Assembly (NCBI GenBank): GCA_000727475.1
Contig: KL647309.1
Location: 1,371,820-1,435,819, forward strand
DNA from: Sarcocystis neurona
Taxonomy: Eukaryota > Apicomplexa > Conoidasida > Eucoccidiorida > Sarcocystidae
Direction: 5' to 3'
Length of the DNA: 64,000 bases
Shown one piece after another: positions 1 to 11,800 of the stretch. Both the position numbers and the translations under genes were made by a program. The first letter of the stretch is position 1. Each line of letters begins with the position of its first letter. The notes under the pieces were generated by a model. It was given only the letters and a program-made list of their open reading frames with translations, was not told the origin of the DNA and searched no databases.

Positions 1-1812
1 TATATGTATGTATAGACGCGCCCAGTTCACATGCATACGTAAACATATATATGTATATATATATACATAGAGTAGGAGAGGACTATCTGTATACACATGT
101 ATATGTATATATATATGTATTATAGTACTCTCGGAGAGGGTGAGTTATAGGAGATCTGTGTACGGGCAAGTTGACTTTCTTCACCAAACACAGACTTGTT
201 CTTCTTTTTATTTTGCTTCCGGTTCTTCACTTCTTCATGAAACCTTTAAAGAGTTATTACCAGATACCAAGAGTTAATGTTAAAGTGAAAGCGGTGTGTC
301 TCGTTACTTTTCCTGCTAGAGAATTGTGCGGACGTCAGAAGAGAAAGCGACAAATCGAAAGGAAAACAGGGAGAGTAAGACACTCATGGGCAACCTTCTG
401 GCAATTTGTTACTGAAAGTATACCTTGCCTGTATACGTGGATGAAGAGAAGTGGCATGCAGGAATTCACCGGCGACAGATACACCCCCTGCAACATCTTC
501 TCACTGCGCTGGCTGTTATAAAAATTCATGACGAAAGCACTCCTACTTCCATATAAAGCGAATACCTAGCCAGTATATACCCGTATATCAACTCATACAT
601 ATATATGCGTGCCGGTATAACCACTCATATGCATATACATAGATATGCATAGCAGCATATCCACTCATATACATATATGTAAGTGGATGTGGAGGAAACT
701 GAAGTCCTTTTATCTCCATGTGATGAGAACCCGTAGCTAATACGTACCGATGTACCCACTCCTATACACCCTGTAATATGTGGATGTTCCTGGATGTGGA
801 CATAGACAGATATGTGGGATTTATACGGAATATAAAATATATGTGTACAATATCTGCGGGTGGACGCAGACATGCACAGATGTGTGTGAGGGAGAGACAC
901 GGTGATAGTACGGCGCTCATGAGCGAGGTTATACGAAGGTGTGCAGGGGTGTGGACATACAGAGATGTGCAGGATCTACATAACATATATTTAAGTGGAC
1001 ATGAGCGGAAGCAGACATACACAGATATGTGTGGATTGTGTGTGTACTAGCACGGCAGAGAAGGTGCTGCTGGCGAGCTGTCGGCTCTCTCACTGCAGCA
1101 TATGGGACAGCAACGGTTTAGAGCAGTCCGTGTCCTTACTGAAAGAGCACTCAGCGAAGAGCCCTTCAGTTTTGCCAGAGAAAGAAGGCGAGGGAGAGAA
1201 CGGGAGAAATACACATACGTCCACAGATGGATGGAAGAGTAACGAGAAGTGCAGCCACAGCACGAGACTTCCCCAGCCAGCAGTCAGTCGGCTTTGAGAG
1301 TTTGCAGAGAGAAGAGGCGACGGAGAGAAATCGGTGTGCGCGAACGTAGGACGAGCGGGGTCGCCGCCGCTGCACAGTGTCATGAAGATGCAGAGAGAGA
1401 GAAGATACGGGGGAGAGGGCAAGGCGAGAAAGGGAGAAAGCGACACATATCTTCCTATATAAATATATACTACATCTACTGCATATACACACCCACGCAC
1501 ACACAAGAACGTCCCCGAGAGAAAAAGGCGGAGTTATAGAGGGAGTCGTTGTGGCAATGCATGCGCTGCCACGTAAACTGCGGTGGAGTGTGGAGAGCCG
1601 GGTAGTCGCACAGCAGTTCCGTCGAGCAGGGGAATGCTCCTTTTCTCTGTTTGCAAGGTGCGAGTTTTGCAGGAAGAGAAGCATGCTCGCGATTTCGACA
1701 AAGTTCCCGGTTGTTTGCTGCAGTCCCGCTTCTCTGGACTCCGCTTTCCGCGTTGGCGTCCCCGTCCTCTCCTCCGCCGTTCGTTTTTCGGCGTCCCTCC
1801 TCGGCTTTTTGC

Positions 1813-1826
1813 GGTGTACGTACACC
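1813..1826. promoter_or_regulatory. 14-bp perfect palindrome GGTGTACGTACACC
   Basis: A perfect inverted repeat in the GC-rich island about 2.1 kb upstream of the ING-like start codon. It shares the core GTGTACGTACAC with two other sites, at 2243 and 30045. Such a long self-complementary site could bind a dimeric DNA-binding protein such as an ApiAP2 factor, but that is inference. Confidence 0.4.
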
Positions 1827-2242
1827 CTAGGAAGGCGCGCGACCGGAAAACAGGCCTCTGCGTCCCGGCCGAGACGCTTTTTCGTCTGCAGCACACGCCA
1901 TGTGGGAGAGCACCTTCTCTTCCTTTTCTCTTCGTCGCCACGGCCGTTTACTGCGCTGGCCGTTTTTCCCGGAATTCTGCCGTATCCGCGGGAGCGGCAG
2001 CAGCTGCCCCTAGCGGCTCTCCTCCCCGGGGCGCAGGTGCCTCGCGCCCCAGTTGTCGGTTCCACGCAGCAGTGGTGGTTCGCTGAAAGTGACGGAGAGT
2101 GTAGTTCTCCTTCACTTTTCACCGTGTGTCTGCCCTGGGTCTTGTCCGTCGAGTGCCGGTCGCTGTTGCACACCGACGAGTGCGTCGTTGTCGGAACTCG
2201 TCCGGCTCCTGCCGCTGAAGTTGGCGGTTAGCCACCGCGGGC

Positions 2243-2256
2243 AGTGTACGTACACT
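2243..2256. promoter_or_regulatory. 14-bp perfect palindrome AGTGTACGTACACT
   Basis: Second copy of the GTGTACGTACAC core, 430 bp after the first and about 1.7 kb upstream of the ING-like start codon. The outer base pair differs from the first copy (A/T instead of G/C), yet perfect dyad symmetry is kept. A change that preserves symmetry is what a protein-binding site would show. Confidence 0.4.
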
Positions 2257-3915
2257 CCGAAATGGCTCTTGCCACTTCTTTGTGATGTGCAACACACATG
2301 CATGCGGCAGACGTGGAGGTGGAGAACGCTCAGGACGCACGCGCCTTGTGCTGCTCGCGTAATGCTGCGCGCGGCTTCTTCTCGTCTTCCTCCTCCTGCT
2401 TCTGCTGCTGCTCTTGTAGCAGCAGCACTACGTGACTGGTGCTGCTGTCACGCTGCTGCTGCTCCTCTTCCTTCGCCTTCTTCTGCTGCAACTGCGACTG
2501 GGACTGCTCCCACGTCCTACGCTCCGCCAAGTGTTTATCTTGTGTTCCTCGGGCTGCTGCGCTCTCCCTGCTGCTGCGCTCTGCCTCTGTTCGACACTTC
2601 CGACGCTTCGCAAGCTCCCCTGGCAGCTGCTGTTCCCCGGAAGAAGTGATGATGATGCTGCTGCTGCTGTCCATTTATTTCGAGCTACGACACACTTCCC
2701 TGCTGCGCCCCTTTCCTGCCTTTCGAACAGGCTGCCACGGCTGCTGCTTCCTGCCACTAGGTGCGACTGCTGGTCCCTCTTCTGCCGATGCTGCTCTCGC
2801 CTGAGAGTTCTGCACTTTTCGTAAGAAGAGCAACGGAGGGCCCTGCTGCTCCTGCTGCTTCTGCTGCTGCTGCTGCTGCCGCTCGTGCGACTGCAGGTGC
2901 TGCTGCACCTGTCGTTTTGCTGCTGGGGTCGCCGCTGCTGACGTAGTGCCGGTGCTGCTTCTACACGTGCTGCTGCTGCAGCTTTGCTGCTCCTACTGCC
3001 GTTGCTGGCAATCAGCCTTTTCAGCTGCTGCACCGCCTAGCCCTTCATTTGGTGCGGGGGCGGCTGCCGTCCCACCTCGCATGACCGCACTAGCAGCAGA
3101 AGCAGCAACAGGAGTGACACGACTGCTGCAGGCGCAGCAGAAGGAGCAGAGGCTTAAGCAGGAGCAGCAGCAGGCACAGAGAAGAAAGGAGTAGGAGCTG
3201 CGCTGGAAGGAAGACACCGGCAGAGCACGGCTGCCGACAAGACCTACCACCGCCGTGCCTCAGAAGCAGCAGCGATACCGACGTCAGCAGCAGCAGGAGC
3301 CCCCACGACAGCAGCAGCAGCAGTAGAAGGAAGACGGCAGCCGCACCAAGAGAAAGAGAGGCAGCAGAGGACGCGGCAGGAGGTGGAGCAGCAGCAAGGG
3401 CAGCAGTGACATCTTTAAATATCTGCAGAACGCGCGCTGACAGGGTGTGGGCAACACAGCAGCAGCAGCAGTCCATCCACGGCCGTCGCGAAGAGTGGGC
3501 GGAAACGAGGCAGCAGCAGCCAGAGGCGACGACGGCATCTCCAGCAGCAGCAGCTCTCTCTCTCTCTCTGTGTCTTTTTCTCCGTGTCTCCGTCTCTCTG
3601 TGCACATGTGTGTCTCGCGTCTCTCTCTGTGTCCGTGTCTACGGCAATCATTATACGTCTCGTCTGCCTCTGCATGTCTCTCCCTCGCTCACTTCCCTTT
3701 GCTGAAGGCGCGACAGCAGCAGCAGGTGAGGGCCCCGCGCGGCGAGCGCAGCAGCAGGAGCAGATCCGGCGACAGCAGCACAGACGCCCCCCCCCCCCCG
3801 GGCCGCAGCGAGAGTCTCCACCCGCCTCCTCCGAGTGTCTCGTCGCAGCTCTCCCAGCAGGAAAGGAAGTCGAAACGCGCGTCGCCTGTGACAGCAGCAG
3901 CAGCGGAAGAAAAGG

Positions 3916-5799
3916 ATGGGTGACCCTGTTGAGCAATGGCTGGAGGACTGCCTCACCCTTCCGGGCAAGTTGCATCGCGCGCTGCGACTCATGGCGCAGC
4001 TCGAACAAGAAGCTCTGCGTATTGAGTCCCAGGTTCGTCCTCTCCCACCAGCACTGCCCTACGGCTTCGTCCACGCGCCACGGAAAGCGAAGTGTGGGGT
4101 CTCCCTGCGCGTCTCTCTCTCGACCAGCTGGCCGTGCTGCGGCCGCGGCTCGTGCAGCACTGACAGCATCTCTCTCTCTCTGTATTTATGGCTCCTCGTG
4201 AATTTCTCGGTGTCCCCCTTCTCTGCCGAGGTTCATGTAGATATGCCCGTGCTGCTGCCCTTTCATTTCCTCCCTGCGGATATAATATATACGTATAGCT
4301 GCATGTGCTTCTCTGGCTCGCCCTGATATATGTGTCTCCGTCTCCGTCTCTCTGTGTCTCTCCCGCTCGATTTTTTCGCCGTCTCCCTCTGAACCGTATG
4401 TCTTCGTGTATGTCCGCACGCATTTCTCTGTCTCGTCTCTTGTCCCACCTGCATATATGCTGTTTAGGCGTGTCTCTGTGTAATGTGTCTGGTGGCGGGT
4501 GCTGCTCCGCTCTCCGCAGGGATATGACAGCTGCCACTGTGTGTGGGTGGGTGTGTGTAGCTCTGTCTTTTGCTGCCACATGCGGGGAATAGATACACGC
4601 GAAGAAGCGGTTACAGCAACGTCCTCTTCCACAAGCGGCGGCACGCAGATGCGGCCCTGCTGCCCGTGCTCCCCGCTTCGTGCCCCATCGTTGCCTTCCC
4701 GTCCACGAACAGTCTTCTCTTTTGTTGCAGCAGACACTCCCCACACACTTCTGTGCGTCTCGCCACATATGAATGTGTACACATACCTGTACGTGTATAT
4801 GGACTTGCTTTTGAACTGGACAAACCTGTACACATATTCACACATAGACACGTAGCATCTTCTTCTCCCAAGCTGCAATATATATGAATATATGTGTAAA
4901 TCTCCCTCTGTGTGTGTGTGTACACGTATATCTGTTTACATATATCTGTGTGTGTGCGCGTATACATACAAATGTGCATATATATCTCTCTCTGTGTGTG
5001 TATACGTATAGGTGTGTGTTTGTACGTATAGATACATCTAAATATGTGTGTACGTGTGTATACGTATAGGGGTGTATATATATACATGCATGTACGTAGA
5101 AATCTATGTGTGTGTGTGTGTATACACGTATAGGTGTGTGTACACGTATATATATATCTTTGTGTGTGTATACGTAAAATGTGTGTATGAGTACATGTAC
5201 ATATACATATATATATGAATCTGTTTGTGTGTGTATACGTGTAGATGTGTATGGGTGCAGCGTTGCATGTTGGGAAGTGTCGTTGTTGAGGAAAAACTGC
5301 CCGGGGCTACGTATGCGCTTCCACCGCGAAGTGTTATACCTGCCTGTACCCATCCGCAATACGCGCATATACGTGTATGTATGAGTTTAGGCAGCAAATA
5401 GGCGTCTACGTATATGTGTAAAGGCAGGGGTATGTGTGCATGCGTCCGTGCACATATATGTGTGTGTGTGTGTACAGCTGCACGTATATACGTGTGTGTG
5501 TGTATGTATGTATGAAGACAGGGATAGACGTGTATGTATCGCTATATATACGTATGTAAGCAGGAGGGTATGTATTATAGATATAGGCTCAGGTACACAT
5601 ATATGGGTGCTGCGTGCAGACGGAGAGATACACGTGTATCTACATGCGTAGATGTATATTTGTGTATGCCTGTATATATGTAGGCAGACGCGCATGCAGG
5701 TGTGCATGCAGGGGTGTACATTCACGCAGCATAACAGAAATGGTCGTGATGGTTGCACGTGTATCCGCATGTGTAATGTCCTCCTCTAGTATACACGTG

Positions 5800-5831
<32 letters not shown>

Positions 5832-8800
5832 TGCATGTATTCCTGCTGTCCGGTGTCCCTGTTTGTATCACACATGTAGATACGTCATCCCTTATATACG
5901 TCTATAAATCTATCTAGACGCTCTCCGTATATCATCACATATATATAGGATCAAGACATATATACACCTACGTGCTTGTCCACATACAAACATATATGTA
6001 TAGTATATACTTAGGTGGTCACGCACGAATATATAACTGTGCGTATCACGTAGACTACATTCCGCTTGTGTGTCTGTATGTATTTGTAAACACTGTCTAC
6101 ATATGTATATATATACGTATATGCATGTGTGTGGGTATGTGTCTGCGTACGTGGGTGGGGTGAAGCAGGGACAGATAAGTCGACGTGTCTGCAGCGGAGA
6201 AGTCGTTCTGCATGCACGGTTATTTTTCTGCATGCGTCTTCTTCCTCAGCGTCTCTGCATCTGCTGCTGTGAAGGGAGTCTGCCGCGATGCGGCTGCTCT
6301 TGGAATAACGACGTGCTCCTGCTGCGGCTGTTCAAGGAGGCCGACGGAGGCCTCGCTGCTGCTGTTGCTGCGTGCCGCTCGTGCTGTGCTGCTGCTGTTG
6401 CTGTGCTGCTGCTGCTGTACTGCTGCTGTTGCTGTGCTGCTGTTGCTGTGCTGCTGTTGCTGTGCTGCTGTTGCTGTGCTGCTGTTGCTGTGCTGCTGTT
6501 GCTGTGCTGCTGTTGCTGTGCTGCTGTTGCTGCTGCTGGTAGTCTGTGCGGCGAAGCGTTCCTGCTGCCCCGCTCTCCCGGGGTCGCTCCTGCTGCTCCT
6601 GCGAGGCAGAACAGTTCTGCCGGACCCACCCCGAGAAGCTCGCGCGCCTCTGCTGCTGCTAATCCGTTGCTGCTGCTGCTGCTAAACTGCTGCTGCGGCT
6701 GAACTGCTGCCGCAGGCAAGTTACTGCAGTGCTGCTGTTCAACTGCTGCTACATTGCTGCTACGGGTGCTGCTGTCAGACTGCTGCGGAAGTTCCGCTGA
6801 TGCTTGAGTCCCGCCATTGCCAGGGACTGCTGCTCAGCAGTCTACTGCTGCTGCTCGGCAGTCTGCAGCTGCCGTTGCGTCTCTGCTGCCTGGTGTACGC
6901 GTCTTGGTGCAGCGGCAGCAGCACACTTGCTCCTGTCGAGCGACGGTGCTGCTACTGCTGCTGCTGCAGAAGATGGGCCGACACTGCTTGCTGCTGCTCT
7001 TGCTGCTGCTGTCGCTCCTGCTCAGGAAGTCCCTTTCTGCTGCTGCTGCTGCTGTCTCCCTGCCGCTGTCGGTGCGTTGCTAACGCGTTGCTGCAGTGTG
7101 CTGCTGCCCTAACGCCCCTGCGGTGCTGCTGTAACTGCTGCGGCTGCTGCGTGTGTTGCTGCGGGTGCGCGTAGCTTCGTGGGAGAGAGAAGCAGTATCT
7201 CCTTCGGCTGCGGCAGAGTCAGCAGCAGGGTGCGGTGTGGCCAGCAGCAGAACATGACGAACAAATTGATGTTATCCGAGTAAGAAATGCCCACGACAGC
7301 CCTCTGCATCTCTGTACTGCATGCGTGCCTCTTGCATCTGTCAAAGAAACCTACGCAGCAAAGTTCGTGTGGGGACGTGCGCCAGTTTTTTGTTTCTTGT
7401 ACGCCCTCCTCGTTTCTACCGTGCATGCGCGCGTCTTTTGTGCCTCCCGTTGTTTGCGACATGGATAGCGCATGCAGACAAAAATGCTCGACAGGCGCGT
7501 ACTCTTCGCGCATGCAGGAGAGAGTGAGTGTAGAGCGCATGCAGCCCGACAGATGCATACGTATATCGTCTTGGGTTTCTGCCGATGACGCCCCATTGCG
7601 AATGCACGCGCATTCCACGTAAATTAAAGGCACCGATATGCAGACTGCCGCTGACCAGAGGACTAGGTTCTTCTTGCTGCTGCGGCTCCTCCGCCGCCGC
7701 TCGAGCTGCTGTTGTCGTCAGCCGTCGCTGCTTCCTTGCTGCTGCTTCTTCCGTGTCGCCTCTGCTGGTGCCGCTGCTGCTGCTGCACCTTCTCTGCCGC
7801 GGGGCTTTGGCTGTTTCGCTGTTGCTGCTCCCGGTCTCTGCTGCGCGTCTACGGGTGCTGCTTGTTCGCGGGGCTTTAAAGCTGCCGACCTGGTGCTGCT
7901 GCTGTGCTGCTGCTGCTCTTCACAGAAACTGCATGCGAAGTGTCGAGCACTGATGCGCGAGAAGGTGTTGGTCAACAGACAGATCGCGTCCTTCATCCAC
8001 TACGAACAGCAGCGTTTATCTGCGGAGCGAGACAAACTGCTGTACTGGGGGCAGCAGCAGCAGCAGCAGGATGCGTCAGCTGCCTCTGCTTCCCTGCATG
8101 CGCTGCACAGCAGCAGCTACGGAGTGGAGGCCCTGCTCCATCGCGGCCCGAGCGGCGCGGCAGTAGCCGCAGGAGGAGCAGCAGCGGAGGAGACGCAGCC
8201 GCAGCAGCAGGCGTCAGGTATCGTCAGAGCAGCAGCGGCAGCAGCAGACCGGAGAGGCGGCAGTCACCTCCTTCCTCCGGGTGCTGCATGCGTCGGCGCA
8301 GCAGCAGCGCCACCAGCAGCACTGGCCGCTGTGGGCTGTACTGCTGCTGGTTCAGCGGCTGCTGCCGCATGCAGCAAAAGTTCTTTGCAACAGCAGCAGC
8401 AGCCGCATGCGGCTGCCTCGCGATTGTCTCACGCCACAGAGTATCCTGCTCAGGGACGGCTAGCTGCTGCTGGTCCTGGTGCTGCTGCCGCCTACTACGA
8501 AAACGACCGGCTTCTTCCGAAGCAGCAAGCGTTTCGACCTCCTGCTGTGGGTCCTGCAGGCCCACCTGCTGCAGACGGGATTAATTCTTCCTCTCCAGCT
8601 GCTGCTGCTGCTGCCTACCCGCCGCAGCGGCTGCTTCATGCGACGCCGTTGGCAGCGCCGCATGCAGCAGCAGCGGCAGCAGCAGCAAATCGAACAGCGG
8701 CGGCGGCAGCTCCTGCTGCTGCTGCGGCTCCACATGCTGCCTCGTTCCTGCCTGTCTACGGAGCCGCCCCTGGTGCAGCTGGCGCTGCATCGGGCGTCGG

Positions 8801-11800
8801 TGCTGTGCCAGCCGCAGCAGCAGGAGGAGGAGCAGCAGCAGGAGGAATGCCGCCGCTTGCTGCTGCTCCTGCTGGTCCTGCTGGCTTCCCACCGCAGCCG
8901 CTCTCGCCGGTGCTGCCCCAGGCAGCAGTACCAGGCGGGGGAACTGCTGCGAGCACCGGCAGCAGCACCGTCGGGGCAGCAGCAGCAGGAGGCAGCCACC
9001 GGAGCGGCAGCCGGCGACGTGGCGCCGCAGAACGGGAGAAGGCAGCAGCTGCAGCTGCAGCCCTGTACAGCAGCAGCAGCGGAGGGACAGTCGGCGAATC
9101 AGCTGCTGAAAGTGAGCAGCAGCAGCAGCAGCAAGGAGCAGTGGGTACTGCAGCGCTTGGGATAGTTGATGCAACAGCAGCAGCACCACGGGGAGGCGGG
9201 ACTGCAGCAGCAGGCGCACGCGCCCCCGGGGGGGGGCCGGGAGGCAAGACAGCGGACGCCTCTGGGACGCAGCAGCAGAAGCAGCAGCAAGACGCTGCAG
9301 GCAGCAGAACGCGTGAAGCCATGCTGCAGGCAGCTGCTCGGCCGCACCCAGCAGCAGCAGCAGACAGCAGCAGCCCTCTCTCCTCCGATGTAAGCCCGGT
9401 AGTAATCTTTATATCGAAGCAAAGAGCGACTGCTTCTCAGCAACAGCAGCAGCAGACGAGAAGGGAAGGAAGTGTACACCGAAGCGAAGCGTGACTGCTT
9501 GAACAGCAGCAGCAGGTCAGAAGGACAGCGAAAGAAGAGAGGGGAAGGCAACGGAGGGGAAGTGGTGTACAGCGCCAGCTGAAAGAATTCAACAGCAGCA
9601 GGAGCGAGGAGAGAAGCCGAACAGTGAGAGGCACAGGCCGCTGCAGCAACACCGAGCATGGCCCTCCCCACAGAAGCAGCAGCAGCAGCAGCCGCGGGGG
9701 TCTCCTTATGTAGGTGCATCTTTATATGTATATTTTTGTAGAGAGAGGGGAGCGAAGAGGAGAGAGGGGAACAGAAGAAGAAAAAGTGCTGTTCGCTTAT
9801 AATAAATCAGCGGATATACGCGTGCGTAGGCCTGAGTAAAAGCCTCTGCATATGGCGCTGCAGGGGGGGGAGAAGCAGGAGGAGCAGGGTCTGTTACAAC
9901 TACAGTAGCAGCATGTACAGAGCGCGTCTTCAAGAGAGGAAGCGAACTGCTGCAGTAGTTTTTCTGCTGCTGTGGGCGAAATGGGACGGCTCCCGAAGAA
10001 GAGCAGCGGGTCTGCGTAGATCGGCGCGCTTGTGTGCTGGGTCCCCTTCTCCTCTTCTTCTGCGTTTGTTGCTGCTGCTGCCGCTGTGGCCGCTGCTTGG
10101 TTCTGCTGCTGCTTCCTTTCGCCCCCGCTGTTGCTGCTGCAGAGGTGCCGCGGACGCCGTACACATGCCTACTTCTGTTGCTCTTTCTTGCTCTCTTGGC
10201 TGCTGCTCTCTCGCCTCCTCTGCTGCTGCATGACGCTGCACCTGCACCGTACTTGCTGCTGCTGCTGCTTCTTGGGACGGTGCTGCTAGGGGTTCGCCTG
10301 GTCCTGCTGCTGGATTTTTTGGGCGTGTGCAGCTATCGCAACAGGTCTGCTGCATGGCTGCAGCGTCTACCGCGCATGCAGCAGCAGGCAGGAAGCTGCT
10401 GCGGCTCCTGGTGCTGCAGCTGCTGGTACTGCTCGTGCTCCTGCTGCTGGTGCTGTTGCTGCCGGTGCTGCTGCTGCTGGTGCTGCTGCTACTGCTCTTC
10501 TCCCCTCCAGTTGATCCAGCAGGAACGGAAGGAAAAGGAGCAGTCCGACCCCTTCTTCAGGCATCCATTTCAATTTTTTTCTTTCGTTTTCTGCTTCTCT
10601 TGCTTCCGCGGGATCGCTTCCTCTTGCTGTTTCACGTAAGCGTGTTGTCCTCCTTGCGCCGGCCTCACGTGTATCTGTCAGGGAGGCGCGTCGGGCACCA
10701 GCAGCGGCAGCCGCGGAGGAGGAGGAGGTCGCCTGTACGGCGCTGCGGCAGCAGCAGCGGCAGGGAAGGGGAAGCAGCAGCTGGGGGCAGCAGCAGCAGG
10801 GATGGCAGCCCCGACCCAGCAGCAGCAACTGCACTTGGCAGCAGCAGGCGCCCATTTGGCAGCAGCAGCAACCACGGGCTCCAAACCGCGGTCGACAGCA
10901 GGAAGCGACGTCTCTGTCTCATCCACGTCCACGTTACTCGCACAACCCCCCCCTTCAAAAAAAACCCGCAAGTCCTCGGTAAGAATCAGCGCTGCTGCTG
11001 CTTCAGCTTTGCTGCTGCTGCTTCTTCTCTGCTGCTGCTGCTGTGTCGTGTTATCCCATCCTGCTGCTTCTTCTTCTCCCCCCTTGCTGCTGCTCCTCGA
11101 CGTCTCCTGCTGCTGCAGCATTTCCTCCCCTCCGGCTGCTTCATCTCTTGCCCACCTGCTCCCGCTGCTAATAGGATTGCGTCAGTATTCCTTGCATCAC
11201 CGTGAGGAATGGTGTTTTCTCCTGCTGCTGCTGCTCGCGTGGCGTTGCTGCTGCGGCAGCGCGTGCAGGAGCTGCTCTTCAGCCTCTGCTGCGCTTCAGC
11301 CTCTGCTGCGTTTCAGCCTCTGCTGCTCTTCTGCCCCTGCTGCTCATCTGNNNNNNNNNNNNNNNNNNNNNNNNNNNNNNNNNNNNNNNNNNNNNNNNNN
11401 NNNNNNNNNNNNNNNNNNNNNNNNNNNNNNNNNNNNNNNNNNNNNNNNNNNNNNNNNNNNNNNNNNNNNNNNNNNNNNNNNNNNNNNNNNNNNNNNNNNN
11501 NNNNNNNNNNNNNNNNNNNNNNNNNNNNNNNNNNNNNNNNNNNNNNNNNNNNNNNNNNNNNNNNNNNNNNNNNNNNNNNNNNNNNNNNNNNNNNNNNNNN
11601 NNNNNNNNNNNNNNNNNNNNNNNNNNNNNNNNNNNNNNNNNNNNNNNNNNNNNNNNNNNNNNNNNNNNNNNNNNNNNNNNNNNNNNNNNNNNNNNNNNNN
11701 NNNNNNNNNNNNNNNNNNNNNNNNNNNNNNNNNNNNNNNNNNNNNNNNNNNNNNNNNNNNNNNNNNNNNNNNNNNNNNNNNNNNNNNNNNNNNNNNNNNN

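Larger units (their letters stand above)
1..3915. other. Upstream region of the ING-like gene; no confident gene
   Basis: Bases 1-1060 are mostly TATG/TATA/TGTG microsatellite, except for an ordinary-composition island at about 165-540. Bases 1160-1540 are purine-rich (GAGAGA, AGAAG). Bases 1540-2360 form a GC-rich, non-repetitive island with two perfect 14-bp palindromes and are the best promoter candidate for the downstream gene. Bases 2390-3560 are CTG then CAG triplet tracts. Bases 3560-3700 are a (TCTCTG)n pyrimidine stretch, and a C homopolymer lies near 3790-3801. Several open frames cross this area on both strands, but they have no recognisable domain and mostly lack an ATG. Confidence 0.6.

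Noticed and set aside
171..521. 116-residue plus-strand frame with a hydrophobic start
   Set aside because: It begins with TTG, not ATG, has no splice acceptor that would make it an exon, and shows no domain; kept only as an ordinary-composition island.
1166..2173. 335-residue minus-strand frame
   Set aside because: It crosses the purine-rich and GC-rich upstream region, overlaps open frames on the other strand and has no recognisable motif.
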